Shown here one piece after another: positions 17,966 through 27,416 of a stretch of DNA of 64,000 bases. Origin of the DNA: Spirochaetales bacterium (GTDB taxonomy: Bacteria > Spirochaetota > Spirochaetia > DSM-2461); assembly GCA_022360655.1 (NCBI GenBank), contig JAKSCK010000237.1, positions 1 to 64,000 of the forward strand, written 5' to 3'. Every line of letters starts with the position of its first letter. Within the stretch, counting starts at the first letter, position 1. The notes under the pieces are model-generated. The model did not search any database and was not told where the DNA came from. It saw nothing but the letters and a program-made list of their open reading frames with translations. A program made the translations under genes and the position numbers.

Positions 17966-19681
17966 ATGAAGAACACTCTCCGTTATGTCCTTATTATAGC
18001 TATTGCAGGTTTCATTCTTCTCGCATGCAAAAACCCCGTCACTTCTGGTTTTGATAGCCGAAAAGATGCTAACCTCAGTTCCATTGCCGTCATCGCTGCA
18101 GGACAGCAACGTCCCCTCATCCCCGCGTTTTCCCCTTCTGTCACCAGTTACCAAGTTCATGTCCCCCCTGGAACCAGTTCGGTTCTCTTTGTTGGAACAC
18201 CATCCAACCAGCTAGCAAACCTTGTTCCAGACAGCTTGGTGGGAACAGCATCCGATGACACCACCGCACTCACCTTCGCTCAAACCCTTCAGGGCGTTAC
18301 CGTTAGTGGATTCCAAACCGGACAGAATCGCCTCTCTGCTCAAGTTCGCTCAGCTGATGGCAGTACCACCAAAACCTATCAACTCACTGTTGTGGTGAAC
18401 CCCATCACTCTGAGCTGGGAAGATGACCAAAGTCCCATCACTGAACAAGACACAACCAATGGCCGAACCTTCACCTTCTCCCTTCCTGAGTTGAACCTGG
18501 CCACAGCAGGAATCACCGTGACCCTCCCAGTCACCATCACCGATGCAGAGAATCAGATTGGTGGAGGAAGCGTGACCAGCCTCACCTTCTCCAACAGCGC
18601 CCAAACCCCATCAATCACCCTCACAGGACGTTCCACGGATGATGGAAATACAAATAATGAAACCGTCTCCATTTCCTTTGGAACGCCCACCATCACCGGC
18701 AGCAATGCGGCCAACTACAGCTTCCCAACTCCCACAGATACCATTGAATTTGTGGTTGTTGACGATGATGTTGTGGCCGTGGTTTCTTCGCTCAGCACAT
18801 CCCGCATCACGGAAGGGGGCACCGCAACCCTTTCCCTCACCTTGCAAAATCCCGGAAGTCAAAATGTGGAAGTCACTCCAACAGCCACAGGACTCACCTT
18901 TGCACCAGAATCTGTCAGCCTCACAGCAGCATCTCCTAGCGCCACCATCACCATCTCTTCAACTGACGATGATGTCGACAATCCCACTCGGTTGCGCACC
19001 ATCGTCATTGGAAGAAATCCCGAAACCATTTTGCCCCTCCCCACGTCCCTCCAGCTCGCCGTGGATGATAATGATCTCCCTGCTCCCACTCAGCTTGTGG
19101 CCAGTGCCAGTGATGCTCAAGTCACCCTCCGGTGGCAGGGTGTTCCTGGTGCCACCAGTTACCAAATTTATCGTGCCACCGATGGTGGATCCGCCACACG
19201 ACTCACCACAAATCCCAATCCTCTCATCACCATCTTCTACACAGACTTCAGTGCTCAGAATGAGAGGGAATACACCTACACCATCCGTGCCATAAACAGC
19301 ACAGAAGCCAGTGGGGATAGCAACTCCGTCACCGTCACCCCCCAAGACCACGGAAACACACGGGAAGAAGCCACACCCATACGTATTGGCCAAACCATTA
19401 CAGGACGTACAGGAGGCGGTGATGAAGACTTCTTCCGAATCCAACTCCAAGCCGGTCAGAACGTCACCATTGCCTCTGGTGGAGATGCCACCAATCCTTT
19501 GGGACGACTCATGGATCGTGATGGGACGGTGATTGTGGCACATAATGACATCAACGCTGGTCGTGGAAACCTCAACTTCTCCATCACCCGAGAAATCACA
19601 GAAACAGGAACATATTACATCCAAGTGATACGGGCTGGAGTGCCATCCGGTCCCTACACCCTCTCTGTAACCTTAAACTGA
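17966..19681 (+). CDS. Paralogous lipoprotein: lipobox, cadherin-like, one A-B-FN3 module, one PPC-like domain
   Basis: 571 aa; AGFILLACKNP lipobox; DANLSSIAVIAAGQQRPLIPAFSPSVTSYQV matches paralogs. Confidence 0.9.
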   Translation: MKNTLRYVLIIAIAGFILLACKNPVTSGFDSRKDANLSSIAVIAAGQQRPLIPAFSPSVTSYQVHVPPGTSSVLFVGTPSNQLANLVPDSLVGTASDDTTALTFAQTLQGVTVSGFQTGQNRLSAQVRSADGSTTKTYQLTVVVNPITLSWEDDQSPITEQDTTNGRTFTFSLPELNLATAGITVTLPVTITDAENQIGGGSVTSLTFSNSAQTPSITLTGRSTDDGNTNNETVSISFGTPTITGSNAANYSFPTPTDTIEFVVVDDDVVAVVSSLSTSRITEGGTATLSLTLQNPGSQNVEVTPTATGLTFAPESVSLTAASPSATITISSTDDDVDNPTRLRTIVIGRNPETILPLPTSLQLAVDDNDLPAPTQLVASASDAQVTLRWQGVPGATSYQIYRATDGGSATRLTTNPNPLITIFYTDFSAQNEREYTYTIRAINSTEASGDSNSVTVTPQDHGNTREEATPIRIGQTITGRTGGGDEDFFRIQLQAGQNVTIASGGDATNPLGRLMDRDGTVIVAHNDINAGRGNLNFSITREITETGTYYIQVIRAGVPSGPYTLSVTLN

Positions 19682-19687
19682 TCCTTC

Positions 19688-19714
19688 CCCTCCCGGGGCC
19701 AGCTCCCGGGAGGG
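19688..19714. terminator. GC-rich hairpin between convergent genes
   Basis: CCCTCCCGGG/CCCGGGAGGG 10-bp stem; no clear U-tract. Confidence 0.5.
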
Positions 19715-19734
19715 TCGTTCTTCAACAAGAAGAG

Positions 19735-20580
19735 TTATTCCACCAAGATCTGAAATTCATAGAGCATTTTTTCTTCCGTTTTTACATCGCCATAGTCTAA
19801 AAGGGCAAAAGCCAACAAATCACTTTTGACCCGAAAACCACGATTTTTGATTTGATCAAAAAACAGTGCAACCGCCGACGCATCTGGATAACCTCCCAGC
19901 TTGTACATGCAGGCATACATGCCCTCTGGGAACACCTTGATGGATTCATCCTCCACCGTATTCCAAGGAACCTCAGAAAAGACTCCTACATGATCTAAAA
20001 CATTGTTCTCAAAGCCCTCTTGGAAATACACATCTCCATACTTCCGAGAAACCGGCAAACCCCTCTGATTCAAAAGATTCACCACCCGTCTGTAGGTGAG
20101 CAAGATTTCCTCTCCCCCAGGAAGATTCTCACAGAAATCAAAACACACCCGGCGTTCCTCTTCACGGCGAAAACTCACATGTTCCAGATGCCGTTCATCC
20201 AAACTGGCCGCCAGTTTGTACACCGAAAGCTGCTCTGAAAGGGCCTTCTTGGCCACATCCAGTTTCTCCGACTCTCGCCCAATTCGCAAAAGCTGCTTCT
20301 CCAAAAACCGAATCGCACCTTCCGATCCCCTTTGATCCACATATTCCTTGATTTCCCCAATGGGAATCCCAAGATTTCGAAAAAACACAATGGTTTTCAA
20401 AAGGGAGAATTGATCGGCCGTGTAATAGCGGTAAGCCGTTCTATCATCAACAAGAGAAGGAAAGAATAATCCCTTCTGCTCATAATAGAGCAAAGCCTTC
20501 TTAGAAACCTGATGCAGTTGAGCCACATCCTGAATGGTGTATCGTCTCATGTCCTGACCCTTTTCAATTCCTGCACACAC
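19735..20580 (-). CDS. MerR-family regulator with C-terminal effector-binding-like domain
   Basis: YTIQDVAQLHQVSKKALLYYEQKGLFFPSLVDDRTAYRYYTADQFSLLKTIVFFRNLGIPIGEIKEY; likely start MRRYTIQDV (20550). Confidence 0.85.
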   Translation of the reverse strand: MCAGIEKGQDMRRYTIQDVAQLHQVSKKALLYYEQKGLFFPSLVDDRTAYRYYTADQFSLLKTIVFFRNLGIPIGEIKEYVDQRGSEGAIRFLEKQLLRIGRESEKLDVAKKALSEQLSVYKLAASLDERHLEHVSFRREEERRVCFDFCENLPGGEEILLTYRRVVNLLNQRGLPVSRKYGDVYFQEGFENNVLDHVGVFSEVPWNTVEDESIKVFPEGMYACMYKLGGYPDASAVALFFDQIKNRGFRVKSDLLAFALLDYGDVKTEEKMLYEFQILVE

Positions 20581-20598
20581 TCTCCAATCATTTCTCTA

Positions 20599-20720
20599 TT
20601 GGGCGCCTGGGCCCAAGGGCCCACCGGGCAGCTCTGGGTTCCGCTCTCGCTTCATCCGTCCGCTTTGCGTCTGGACGTTCCGCCCTCCGCGTCCCTGGCG
20701 CATCGTCTCCCAGAACGTCT
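20599..20720 (+). repeat. Dispersed intergenic repeat family 1, copy 3
   Basis: TTGGGCGCC + perfect 7-bp hairpin TGGGCCC-AA-GGGCCCA + CCGGGCAGCTCTGGGTTCCGCTCTCGCTTCATCCG. Confidence 0.85.
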
Positions 20721-20754
20721 GTTTCAAGATTTTTAGCCAACAAAAAAGGCCATC

Positions 20755-21753
20755 TTAGCCTTCTAAAAAACTCACCTTGTTGGGAGCTGTTCCTGTTGTC
20801 AAAAAGGCATGGAGATTTCCCAGAGAGGCCTCCACCATATCTCGCACAGATTGCTGCGTGAAAAAGGCCGCATGAGGAGTGATTTGAACATGAGGGAGAG
20901 CTTTTAATGCCATCAGGGCCTGGTGATCTATGGTGGATTGAGAATGATCCGTATGAAAGATTCCCCGCTCGCCTTCGAGAACATCCAAGGCGGCTCCACC
21001 CAATTTTCCAGACTCTAGAGCCTGCAGCAAATGTGCCGTGTTCACCAGCTCTCCTCGAGCGCTATTAATCAAAAGTGCCCCATCTTTCATCTTAGAAAAT
21101 GCCGCCGAATTCATCATTCCCTTGGTTTGCTCAGAAAGTGGCACATGAAGACTCACCACATCGGATTGGGAAAGCAAGATATCCAAAGGCACATAGTCCA
21201 AGAGAGCTTTGGCCTGCGTTGAGGGATAGGGATCATAGCCCAAAATGGTGCAGCCAAAACCAGATAATCCTTGGGCCACCACCTGACCAATACGTCCGGT
21301 TCCCACAATTCCAACGGTTTGATTTCGCATTTCCCTTCCCTGAAGGCCATGAAGGGAAAAATCGTTGTTTTGAACTTGCTTCAACGCCCGTGGAAGACCT
21401 CGAAGAAGACTCAGCATGGACATGATGGCAAATTCGGCCACAGAATTGGGGGAATACAGAGCATTGCTCACCAAGATGCCCCGCTCATGAGCCGCTTTCA
21501 AATCCACATTATCAAACCCGGCACTGCGGCTGGCAGCAAAGCCAATTCCCACATCAGAGAGAATCTTCAACGTGTCAGAATCCACAGGGCAGGTGCCTAA
21601 AAAAACCACACCATCATGCCCCTGAGCCAGAGAAGCCGTTTCCTTGTTCAAGGAATCTGGAATCAATGTGAGCAAAAAACCATAGCCTTTGGCCACAGTC
21701 TTAAAGAGTTCCTTCTCATCCTGACGGACGGCATAGGCTATAACGCGTTTCAT
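20755..21753 (-). CDS. D-2-hydroxyacid dehydrogenase (D-lactate dehydrogenase-like)
   Basis: MKRVIAYAVRQDE start; NAD motif TVGIVGTGRIGQVVAQGL; SRSAGFDNVDL; LINSARGELV; TPHAAFFTQQSV. Confidence 0.9.
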   Translation of the reverse strand: MKRVIAYAVRQDEKELFKTVAKGYGFLLTLIPDSLNKETASLAQGHDGVVFLGTCPVDSDTLKILSDVGIGFAASRSAGFDNVDLKAAHERGILVSNALYSPNSVAEFAIMSMLSLLRGLPRALKQVQNNDFSLHGLQGREMRNQTVGIVGTGRIGQVVAQGLSGFGCTILGYDPYPSTQAKALLDYVPLDILLSQSDVVSLHVPLSEQTKGMMNSAAFSKMKDGALLINSARGELVNTAHLLQALESGKLGGAALDVLEGERGIFHTDHSQSTIDHQALMALKALPHVQITPHAAFFTQQSVRDMVEASLGNLHAFLTTGTAPNKVSFLEG

Positions 21754-22064
21754 GCTTAACCTCGTTTCCATGAAATTCAAAAGGCTTTGAACACCCGTTT
21801 TATGAAGACTTTGTAAGATTCCAAGGAGAATACTCTCAAGAAATCTTGTTATGATTCCTCTCAACGCTTCCGTATTTTCTGCATACCTTGTCATCAAGAA
21901 TCATTGAAAAAATCAATAAACCTTTAACTCAAAAAGAAAAAGGAATGGGTTCAAAGATCAAAGCTCTTCCTATTAATATATTACAATTTTTAGAATATTT
22001 ACACATAACGCCTGACCAGATTCATTTTTGGGAAATGCATCCACAGTGGTCCTAGGCTGATGAG

Positions 22065-24899
22065 ATGCCTATACTCAATATCATGATGCGTAAACAAATA
22101 TCCCGCGTATTCGCCATTCTTTACCTGGCGACTCTTCTCGTGCCCATGGCCCTCAGTGCCCGGGCTCAGTCTGAAGACCTGATTCCTGAAGATCCAGCTG
22201 TCATCACAGGAACCCTTGATAATGGTTTGCAATACTATGTGCGCTCCAATCCCAAGCCAGAGGGCAGAGCAGAACTTCGCCTCGCCGTCCGAGCAGGAAG
22301 CATTCAAGAGGATGAAGATCAGCGCGGCCTGGCCCATTTTGTGGAGCACATGCTCTTCAATGGAACAGAACAGTTCCCCAAAAACCAGCTCATTGATGTC
22401 TTAGAATCCATGGGCATGGACTTTGGTCCAGACATCAACGCCTACACCTCTTTTGATGAGACGGTGTACAAACTTTTTGTCCGAACCGATGATCAAGAGC
22501 AATTTCGCCAGGGAATGGATGTTCTCCATCAGTGGGCATCAGGCGCCCTTCTTACAGAAGAAGAGTTTGAGAAAGAACGTGGTGTGATTTATGAAGAGTA
22601 TCGACGAGGCCGAGGGGCCCAGGCCCGAATGTTTGATGCCTCCTTCCCCATCCTTTTCCAAGGATCCCGCTACTCGAAACGCCTTCCCATCGGACTGCCA
22701 GAAATCATCTTAGAAGCCCCTGTGGATGCATTGCGTCGTTATTACACCCAATGGTATCGCCCCGATTTGATGGGAATCATTGCTGTTGGTGATTTTGATG
22801 CCCAAGAGGTAGAAAATCTCATTAAAACCACCTTTTCCTCCATGTCATCCAAGGCCATTGAGCCTCAGGAACCAAAAGAATGGCCCGTTCCCTCCCATGA
22901 GGAAACCCTTGTCAGCATTGTGGATGATCCGGAGGCCGTGAATACAACCGTTGAGGTTTATAACAAATTCACCCCCAAAAAAGTTCGCTTCCGCCCAGAC
23001 ATGAAAGAAGGGCTCACGGAAAACCTCATGCAAAGGATGCTCAATCAGCGCTTAGACGAAGTGGTAAGGAATCCCCAGCCCCCCTTCCTCTACGGCTATG
23101 CCTTTACCTCAAGCTGGGCCAAAACCACATCTCTGAACGGACTCGTTGCGGCCACTCCTGATGGGGAGGTTCTTCAGGGTCTTGAAGGACTGTTGGTGGA
23201 AATCGAACGTGTTCAGCGCTATGGATTCCATGAAAGTGAACTCCAAAGAGCCAAAGCCAATCTGGCCTCATCGTTTGAAACTTTCTGGAAAGATCGGGAA
23301 AAAATGGAATCCAGCGTATTCATTCAACCCATTCTGGATTCCTTCTTAGATGGAGCTCCCAACCCATCCATTGATTGGCAATGGACCGCCATTCAAGAAT
23401 ACCTTCCCCAGATTGGAATGACGGAAATCAATGCCCTCATCAAAGAACGCCTCTCTCAGGAAAATCGTGTCATCCTGATTTCTGGTCCAGAGGGAACAGG
23501 ACTGCAGAGCATCACCAAAGAGGAGGTGCTCCAACGCGTTTCCTCCATCTCCGAAAAAGAGATTGAACCCTGGGAAGATGAATCCCTCGATGCCCCGCTT
23601 GTTCAGAACATTCCCCAACCTGGTCTTCTGGAACAATCCACCACATTGGAAGAAACCGATATTCTTCATTGGACCCTTTCCAATGGAGCAGAGGTTTACC
23701 TCAAACCCACAGACTTTCAAGATGATGAGATTCTTTTCAAAGCCTGGAGTCCTGGAGGAACCTCCAAGGTTGAAGATGAGGACTGGATATCTGCCCTACT
23801 GTCCACCCAAGCTGTGAATCAAAGCGGATTGGGAGAGTTCTCTGCCGATGCGCTCAGAAAGGCTCTTGCCGGACAAAATGTGGGCATCAGTCCCTACATC
23901 AGTTCCCGTTCAGAAGGATTCTCAGGCCGAAGTGTTCCAGAAGATCTCGAAACCCTGCTTCAAATCCATTATCTCTACATGACGGCCCCAAGAAAGGATT
24001 CTGAAGCTTGGTCATCGTACACAACACGCCTCAGAGAGTTCCTTTCAAATCGAGATTCCAACCCACAAACCCTCTACAATGATTTGTTTGTTCAAACACT
24101 CTACAACAATCATTACCGGAGCCGTCCGCTCACAACAGAACGCGTTGATGAAGCCAGTCTTTCCCAAGCTCTTTCAATTTTTCAGGACCGCTTCAATGGA
24201 GCCGATGATTTTACCTATTTCTTCGTTGGCTCTTTTGATCCAGACGAGATTCGCCCCCTGGTGGAACAATGGATCGGAGGACTTCCTGCAGGCCGTCAGC
24301 AAGAAGAACCCATAGACCGAATGATTCGATACACACCAGGCGTTCATGAAAAAGTTCTTGAAGCTGGTATAGAGCCCTTAGGTGTGGTGAATCAAACCTG
24401 GACTGGAGAATGGAGCGGAACGTGGGAAGATCGTTATGCAATTCAATCCCTTGCCGCCGCCCTTGAAATGCGGCTGTTAAGAAGCATTCGGGAAGAATCC
24501 TCTGGAACCTATTCCATTAGTGCTCGACCCGCTCTGGATTTGTATCCTCAACCTCAGTACCGAATATCTGTTCAATTCACCTGTGATCCTGAACGTGTTG
24601 ATGAGTTGATTGAAAGCGTGAAAAAAGATGTGGAATATTTCCAGTCCCAAATTCCAGACTCAAAATATTCCGAAGATGTTGCGGAGTCACAAAAACGTGA
24701 ATTTGAAGAAAACTTAAAACGTAACAACTGGTGGATGAATCAGATGGAATTTGCAATTGAAACAGGAACTAGTTTCAAAACCCTTATGAATCGAAAGGAA
24801 TTATATGATTCGTTAACCCCTAATTTATTAATGGATTCCGCAACGAAATTTTTCAACAAAGAACATTACATTCAAGTCATACTTATGCCAGAAAAATAA
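22065..24899 (+). CDS. M16-family zinc metallopeptidase (insulinase/pitrilysin-like), secreted
   Basis: 944 aa; N-terminal signal; RGLAHFVEHMLFNGTEQFPKNQL (HxxEH). Confidence 0.93.
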   Translation: MPILNIMMRKQISRVFAILYLATLLVPMALSARAQSEDLIPEDPAVITGTLDNGLQYYVRSNPKPEGRAELRLAVRAGSIQEDEDQRGLAHFVEHMLFNGTEQFPKNQLIDVLESMGMDFGPDINAYTSFDETVYKLFVRTDDQEQFRQGMDVLHQWASGALLTEEEFEKERGVIYEEYRRGRGAQARMFDASFPILFQGSRYSKRLPIGLPEIILEAPVDALRRYYTQWYRPDLMGIIAVGDFDAQEVENLIKTTFSSMSSKAIEPQEPKEWPVPSHEETLVSIVDDPEAVNTTVEVYNKFTPKKVRFRPDMKEGLTENLMQRMLNQRLDEVVRNPQPPFLYGYAFTSSWAKTTSLNGLVAATPDGEVLQGLEGLLVEIERVQRYGFHESELQRAKANLASSFETFWKDREKMESSVFIQPILDSFLDGAPNPSIDWQWTAIQEYLPQIGMTEINALIKERLSQENRVILISGPEGTGLQSITKEEVLQRVSSISEKEIEPWEDESLDAPLVQNIPQPGLLEQSTTLEETDILHWTLSNGAEVYLKPTDFQDDEILFKAWSPGGTSKVEDEDWISALLSTQAVNQSGLGEFSADALRKALAGQNVGISPYISSRSEGFSGRSVPEDLETLLQIHYLYMTAPRKDSEAWSSYTTRLREFLSNRDSNPQTLYNDLFVQTLYNNHYRSRPLTTERVDEASLSQALSIFQDRFNGADDFTYFFVGSFDPDEIRPLVEQWIGGLPAGRQQEEPIDRMIRYTPGVHEKVLEAGIEPLGVVNQTWTGEWSGTWEDRYAIQSLAAALEMRLLRSIREESSGTYSISARPALDLYPQPQYRISVQFTCDPERVDELIESVKKDVEYFQSQIPDSKYSEDVAESQKREFEENLKRNNWWMNQMEFAIETGTSFKTLMNRKELYDSLTPNLLMDSATKFFNKEHYIQVILMPEK

Positions 24900-24907
24900 A
24901 AACACAC

Positions 24908-24935
24908 AAAAAGGCGGCTGTTTTGCCGCCTTTTT
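24908..24935. terminator. Rho-independent terminator
   Basis: AAAAAGGCGGC/GCCGCCTTTTT with T-tract. Confidence 0.85.
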
Positions 24936-24947
24936 TGTTTTAATTAC

Positions 24948-24976
24948 TTGACGTATTATTCCGGGTGTTTTATGTT
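24948..24976 (+). promoter_or_regulatory. Putative sigma70-type promoter (TTGACG - 17 nt - TATGTT)
   Basis: Near-consensus hexamers with 17-bp spacing upstream of 25030; strong SD AAGGAG before ATG. Confidence 0.5.
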
Positions 24977-25029
24977 CAATACAGTCTAGCTAATCTAGTA
25001 TATTATTTTTTGATAAAAGGAGACATATA

Positions 25030-25350
25030 ATGCCCAGACCTCGCAAAGCTCTGAAATTTGCAAATGTCCTGACACCCCTTAACGTTGCCGACTTGAAAAT
25101 CTTGAAAGCCGAAGTTGCTTCCGAGATTCGAGTAAAAGAGCGCGAAGCCATGAAGGTGAAAAGTGCTGAAGAAGCTCGAAAAGTTCGTGACAAAATTCGC
25201 ATTGGTCAAAAGATTTCTTTTGCTCAGCGCGGAGCCGGTGGTGGCCTGATGAAAGCTGCTGTAATCGGTATCTTCCAGGACAAAGTACAGGTTGAAGTGG
25301 AAGGACGTAAGCGCTCCATCTCCATCACTCGCATTGAGAGTGTCGAATAA
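25030..25350 (+). CDS. Small basic protein of unknown function
   Basis: 106 aa, clear SD, own terminators on both sides. Confidence 0.8.
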   Translation: MPRPRKALKFANVLTPLNVADLKILKAEVASEIRVKEREAMKVKSAEEARKVRDKIRIGQKISFAQRGAGGGLMKAAVIGIFQDKVQVEVEGRKRSISITRIESVE

Positions 25351-25372
25351 ATCCTGACTTTTGTGGAACAAG

Positions 25373-25399
25373 CCGCCGATATTTTTCGGCGGTTTTTTT
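25373..25399 (+). terminator. Rho-independent terminator
   Basis: CCGCCGA/TCGGCGG then T7. Confidence 0.85.
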
Positions 25400-25410
25400 A
25401 TGCTTGTCTC

Positions 25411-26187
25411 TCAATTCTCAAGTCGTCTTAAACGATCACGAAGACGAGCAGCTAATTCATAATCTTCCTGTTCTACTGCAGAATGAAGTTCTTCTAACAA
25501 TCTGTCTTTAAATCCTTTTGGAGTTTGCTCCTCATTCTCTGCCGCCTCCACCTGAGAAATCACATGGGCAAGGTGTTGTAAGGAACGTATTCTCTCAAAC
25601 TCAAAAATGGGTGTTGGAACTTGGTCATAGGCCTCAATGTCAGCCTGACCTTTTTCCAGTTCTTCCAATGCATGGGAATTTTCATCTTCAGAAAGAAGCA
25701 TCATGGCTTTGGCTATCGCATTCATTCTTCGAATGTAGGGTTGATATTGAAGCATCTCAAACCGATCTTCACCATCATAATACTCCGCAACAATCCGGCA
25801 GATTGAAAGATTATGATTTGTATCGCGAATCACCCGATCATACTGCCCCACTTGAAACAATACGAGATAACGGTAGTAAAAAAGAATGGCCTCGTCTCTG
25901 AGTTCACGATACTCTTTATCTTCAATCACAAGCGTGGTACCAGCAACCTGTGCATTCTCCTCCCGATGCAGAAACAATTCACCAAAAGATGAGCATTCTT
26001 GAGGTTTGCGACCATCAGGTCTTCCATCAAGGTCATATTGCTCGATTCCTAAGGGCTGGCGAATCCGCATCACTTCACGGCCATCATCAGCAATGAGGAA
26101 GCGAACATTATCCTCCTCATCGTATTCCCATTCTTGAAAGATTTTTGTGAGGTCGGGAGGCTTCTTTCCTGAATTCTTCACTCTCAA
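25411..26187 (-). CDS. UVR-motif (UvrB/UvrC-type) domain protein
   Basis: 258 aa; C-terminal LLEELHSAVEQEDYELAARLRDRLRRLE. Confidence 0.75.
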   Translation of the reverse strand: MRVKNSGKKPPDLTKIFQEWEYDEEDNVRFLIADDGREVMRIRQPLGIEQYDLDGRPDGRKPQECSSFGELFLHREENAQVAGTTLVIEDKEYRELRDEAILFYYRYLVLFQVGQYDRVIRDTNHNLSICRIVAEYYDGEDRFEMLQYQPYIRRMNAIAKAMMLLSEDENSHALEELEKGQADIEAYDQVPTPIFEFERIRSLQHLAHVISQVEAAENEEQTPKGFKDRLLEELHSAVEQEDYELAARLRDRLRRLEN

Positions 26188-26208
26188 ATCTTAATGCTTT
26201 TGAAATTA

Positions 26209-26243
26209 GATTCCCAAAAACAACCCCCTCAGGAATGAGGGGG
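26209..26243 (-). terminator. Rho-independent terminator of the Fe-S/Mrp operon (minus strand)
   Basis: CCCCCTCA/TGAGGGGG stem; minus strand continues TTGTTTTTGG. Confidence 0.85.
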
Positions 26244-26289
26244 TCGATATAAATCATAAAAAGTTGGTGGGATTGGAGACGATTAAAAC

Positions 26290-27312
26290 CTAGCCCTGGG
26301 AACGAATAACACTCACAGAAGCGGCTAGGCTACCAGCCATTTCCCGGAACACTCGCCGAGCTTCATCATCACCAGACTGGGCCATAAGAGGCTCTCCAGC
26401 TTCTCCAGCTGCAGCAACCTCTGCTTCAAGAGGGAGTCGTCCCAGGAAAGGAGCTTCCATTTGTTGAGCGGCATCTTCACCAGCACCAGAACCAAAGATA
26501 GGACCCGCCATGTTTTCCACCACACCAAGAACAGGAACTTCAAGCTTGCGGAAGGCATCAATCCCCCGAAGCGTGTCACTGACGGAAACACCCTGTGGAG
26601 TGGTCACCACAACAGCTCCTGTCAATGGAAGCTGCTGTGCCAGACTCATTTGGGCATCACCAGTCCCAGGAGGTAAATCCACCACGAGGTAATCTAACTC
26701 TCCCCATGCCACCTGGGTTACCAGCTGATTGATGGCATTGTGAATCATAGGGCCACGCCATACCAAAGCCTGTCCAGCAGGAATAAGAAATCCCATACTC
26801 ATCATCTGAACGCCATGCTTTTCAACAGGTAAGAGCTTTCCATCCCGTTGATCTGGTTGGACATCCGTTCCAAGAACCTGAGGAATATTGGGGCCATAAA
26901 CATCCGCATCCAGGATGCCCACTTTGGCACCAGTGGAGGCCAACGCTAAAGCCAAATTGACGGCAACTGTGGTTTTTCCTACTCCACCTTTTCCTGCACC
27001 CACAGCAATCACATTCTTAAAAGGAGCCTGATCAGCGGCCAATCGGGGATCAGCTGCAACCCGGGCTCCAAAGCGAATGGCAATATCAGAGGCCTCAGGA
27101 ATATCCCGATGAAGCGCTTCCTCACAGTCCTTTCGAATCTTTTCCTTCATGGGACAGGCCGGAGTGGTGAGCATGACGGTGAATGATATATCGTTTTCTG
27201 AGACTTTAAGGTCTTCGATAAAACCGAGGGACACGAGATCTTTGTGCAACTCTGGGTCTTCAACTGTTGCCAAAGACTTCAGGACACGTTCTTCCGTAAT
27301 TGTGTTCGACAT
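26290..27312 (-). CDS. mrp: Mrp/NBP35-family ATP-binding Fe-S carrier protein
   Basis: VGAGKGGVGKTTVAVNLALALA P-loop; N-terminal MIP18-like LATVEDPELHKDLVSLGFIEDL; VDLPPGTGDAQMSL. Confidence 0.93.
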   Translation of the reverse strand: MSNTITEERVLKSLATVEDPELHKDLVSLGFIEDLKVSENDISFTVMLTTPACPMKEKIRKDCEEALHRDIPEASDIAIRFGARVAADPRLAADQAPFKNVIAVGAGKGGVGKTTVAVNLALALASTGAKVGILDADVYGPNIPQVLGTDVQPDQRDGKLLPVEKHGVQMMSMGFLIPAGQALVWRGPMIHNAINQLVTQVAWGELDYLVVDLPPGTGDAQMSLAQQLPLTGAVVVTTPQGVSVSDTLRGIDAFRKLEVPVLGVVENMAGPIFGSGAGEDAAQQMEAPFLGRLPLEAEVAAAGEAGEPLMAQSGDDEARRVFREMAGSLAASVSVIRSQG

Positions 27313-27416
27313 AATGCACTCAATATATCCATGGGGACGACGAGGGGCAACGAAACCCCTCCAATTCAGGGGACATTCCACATTTTGTGGGAGAATCCTG
27401 AGGTTGAATGGAAGGT

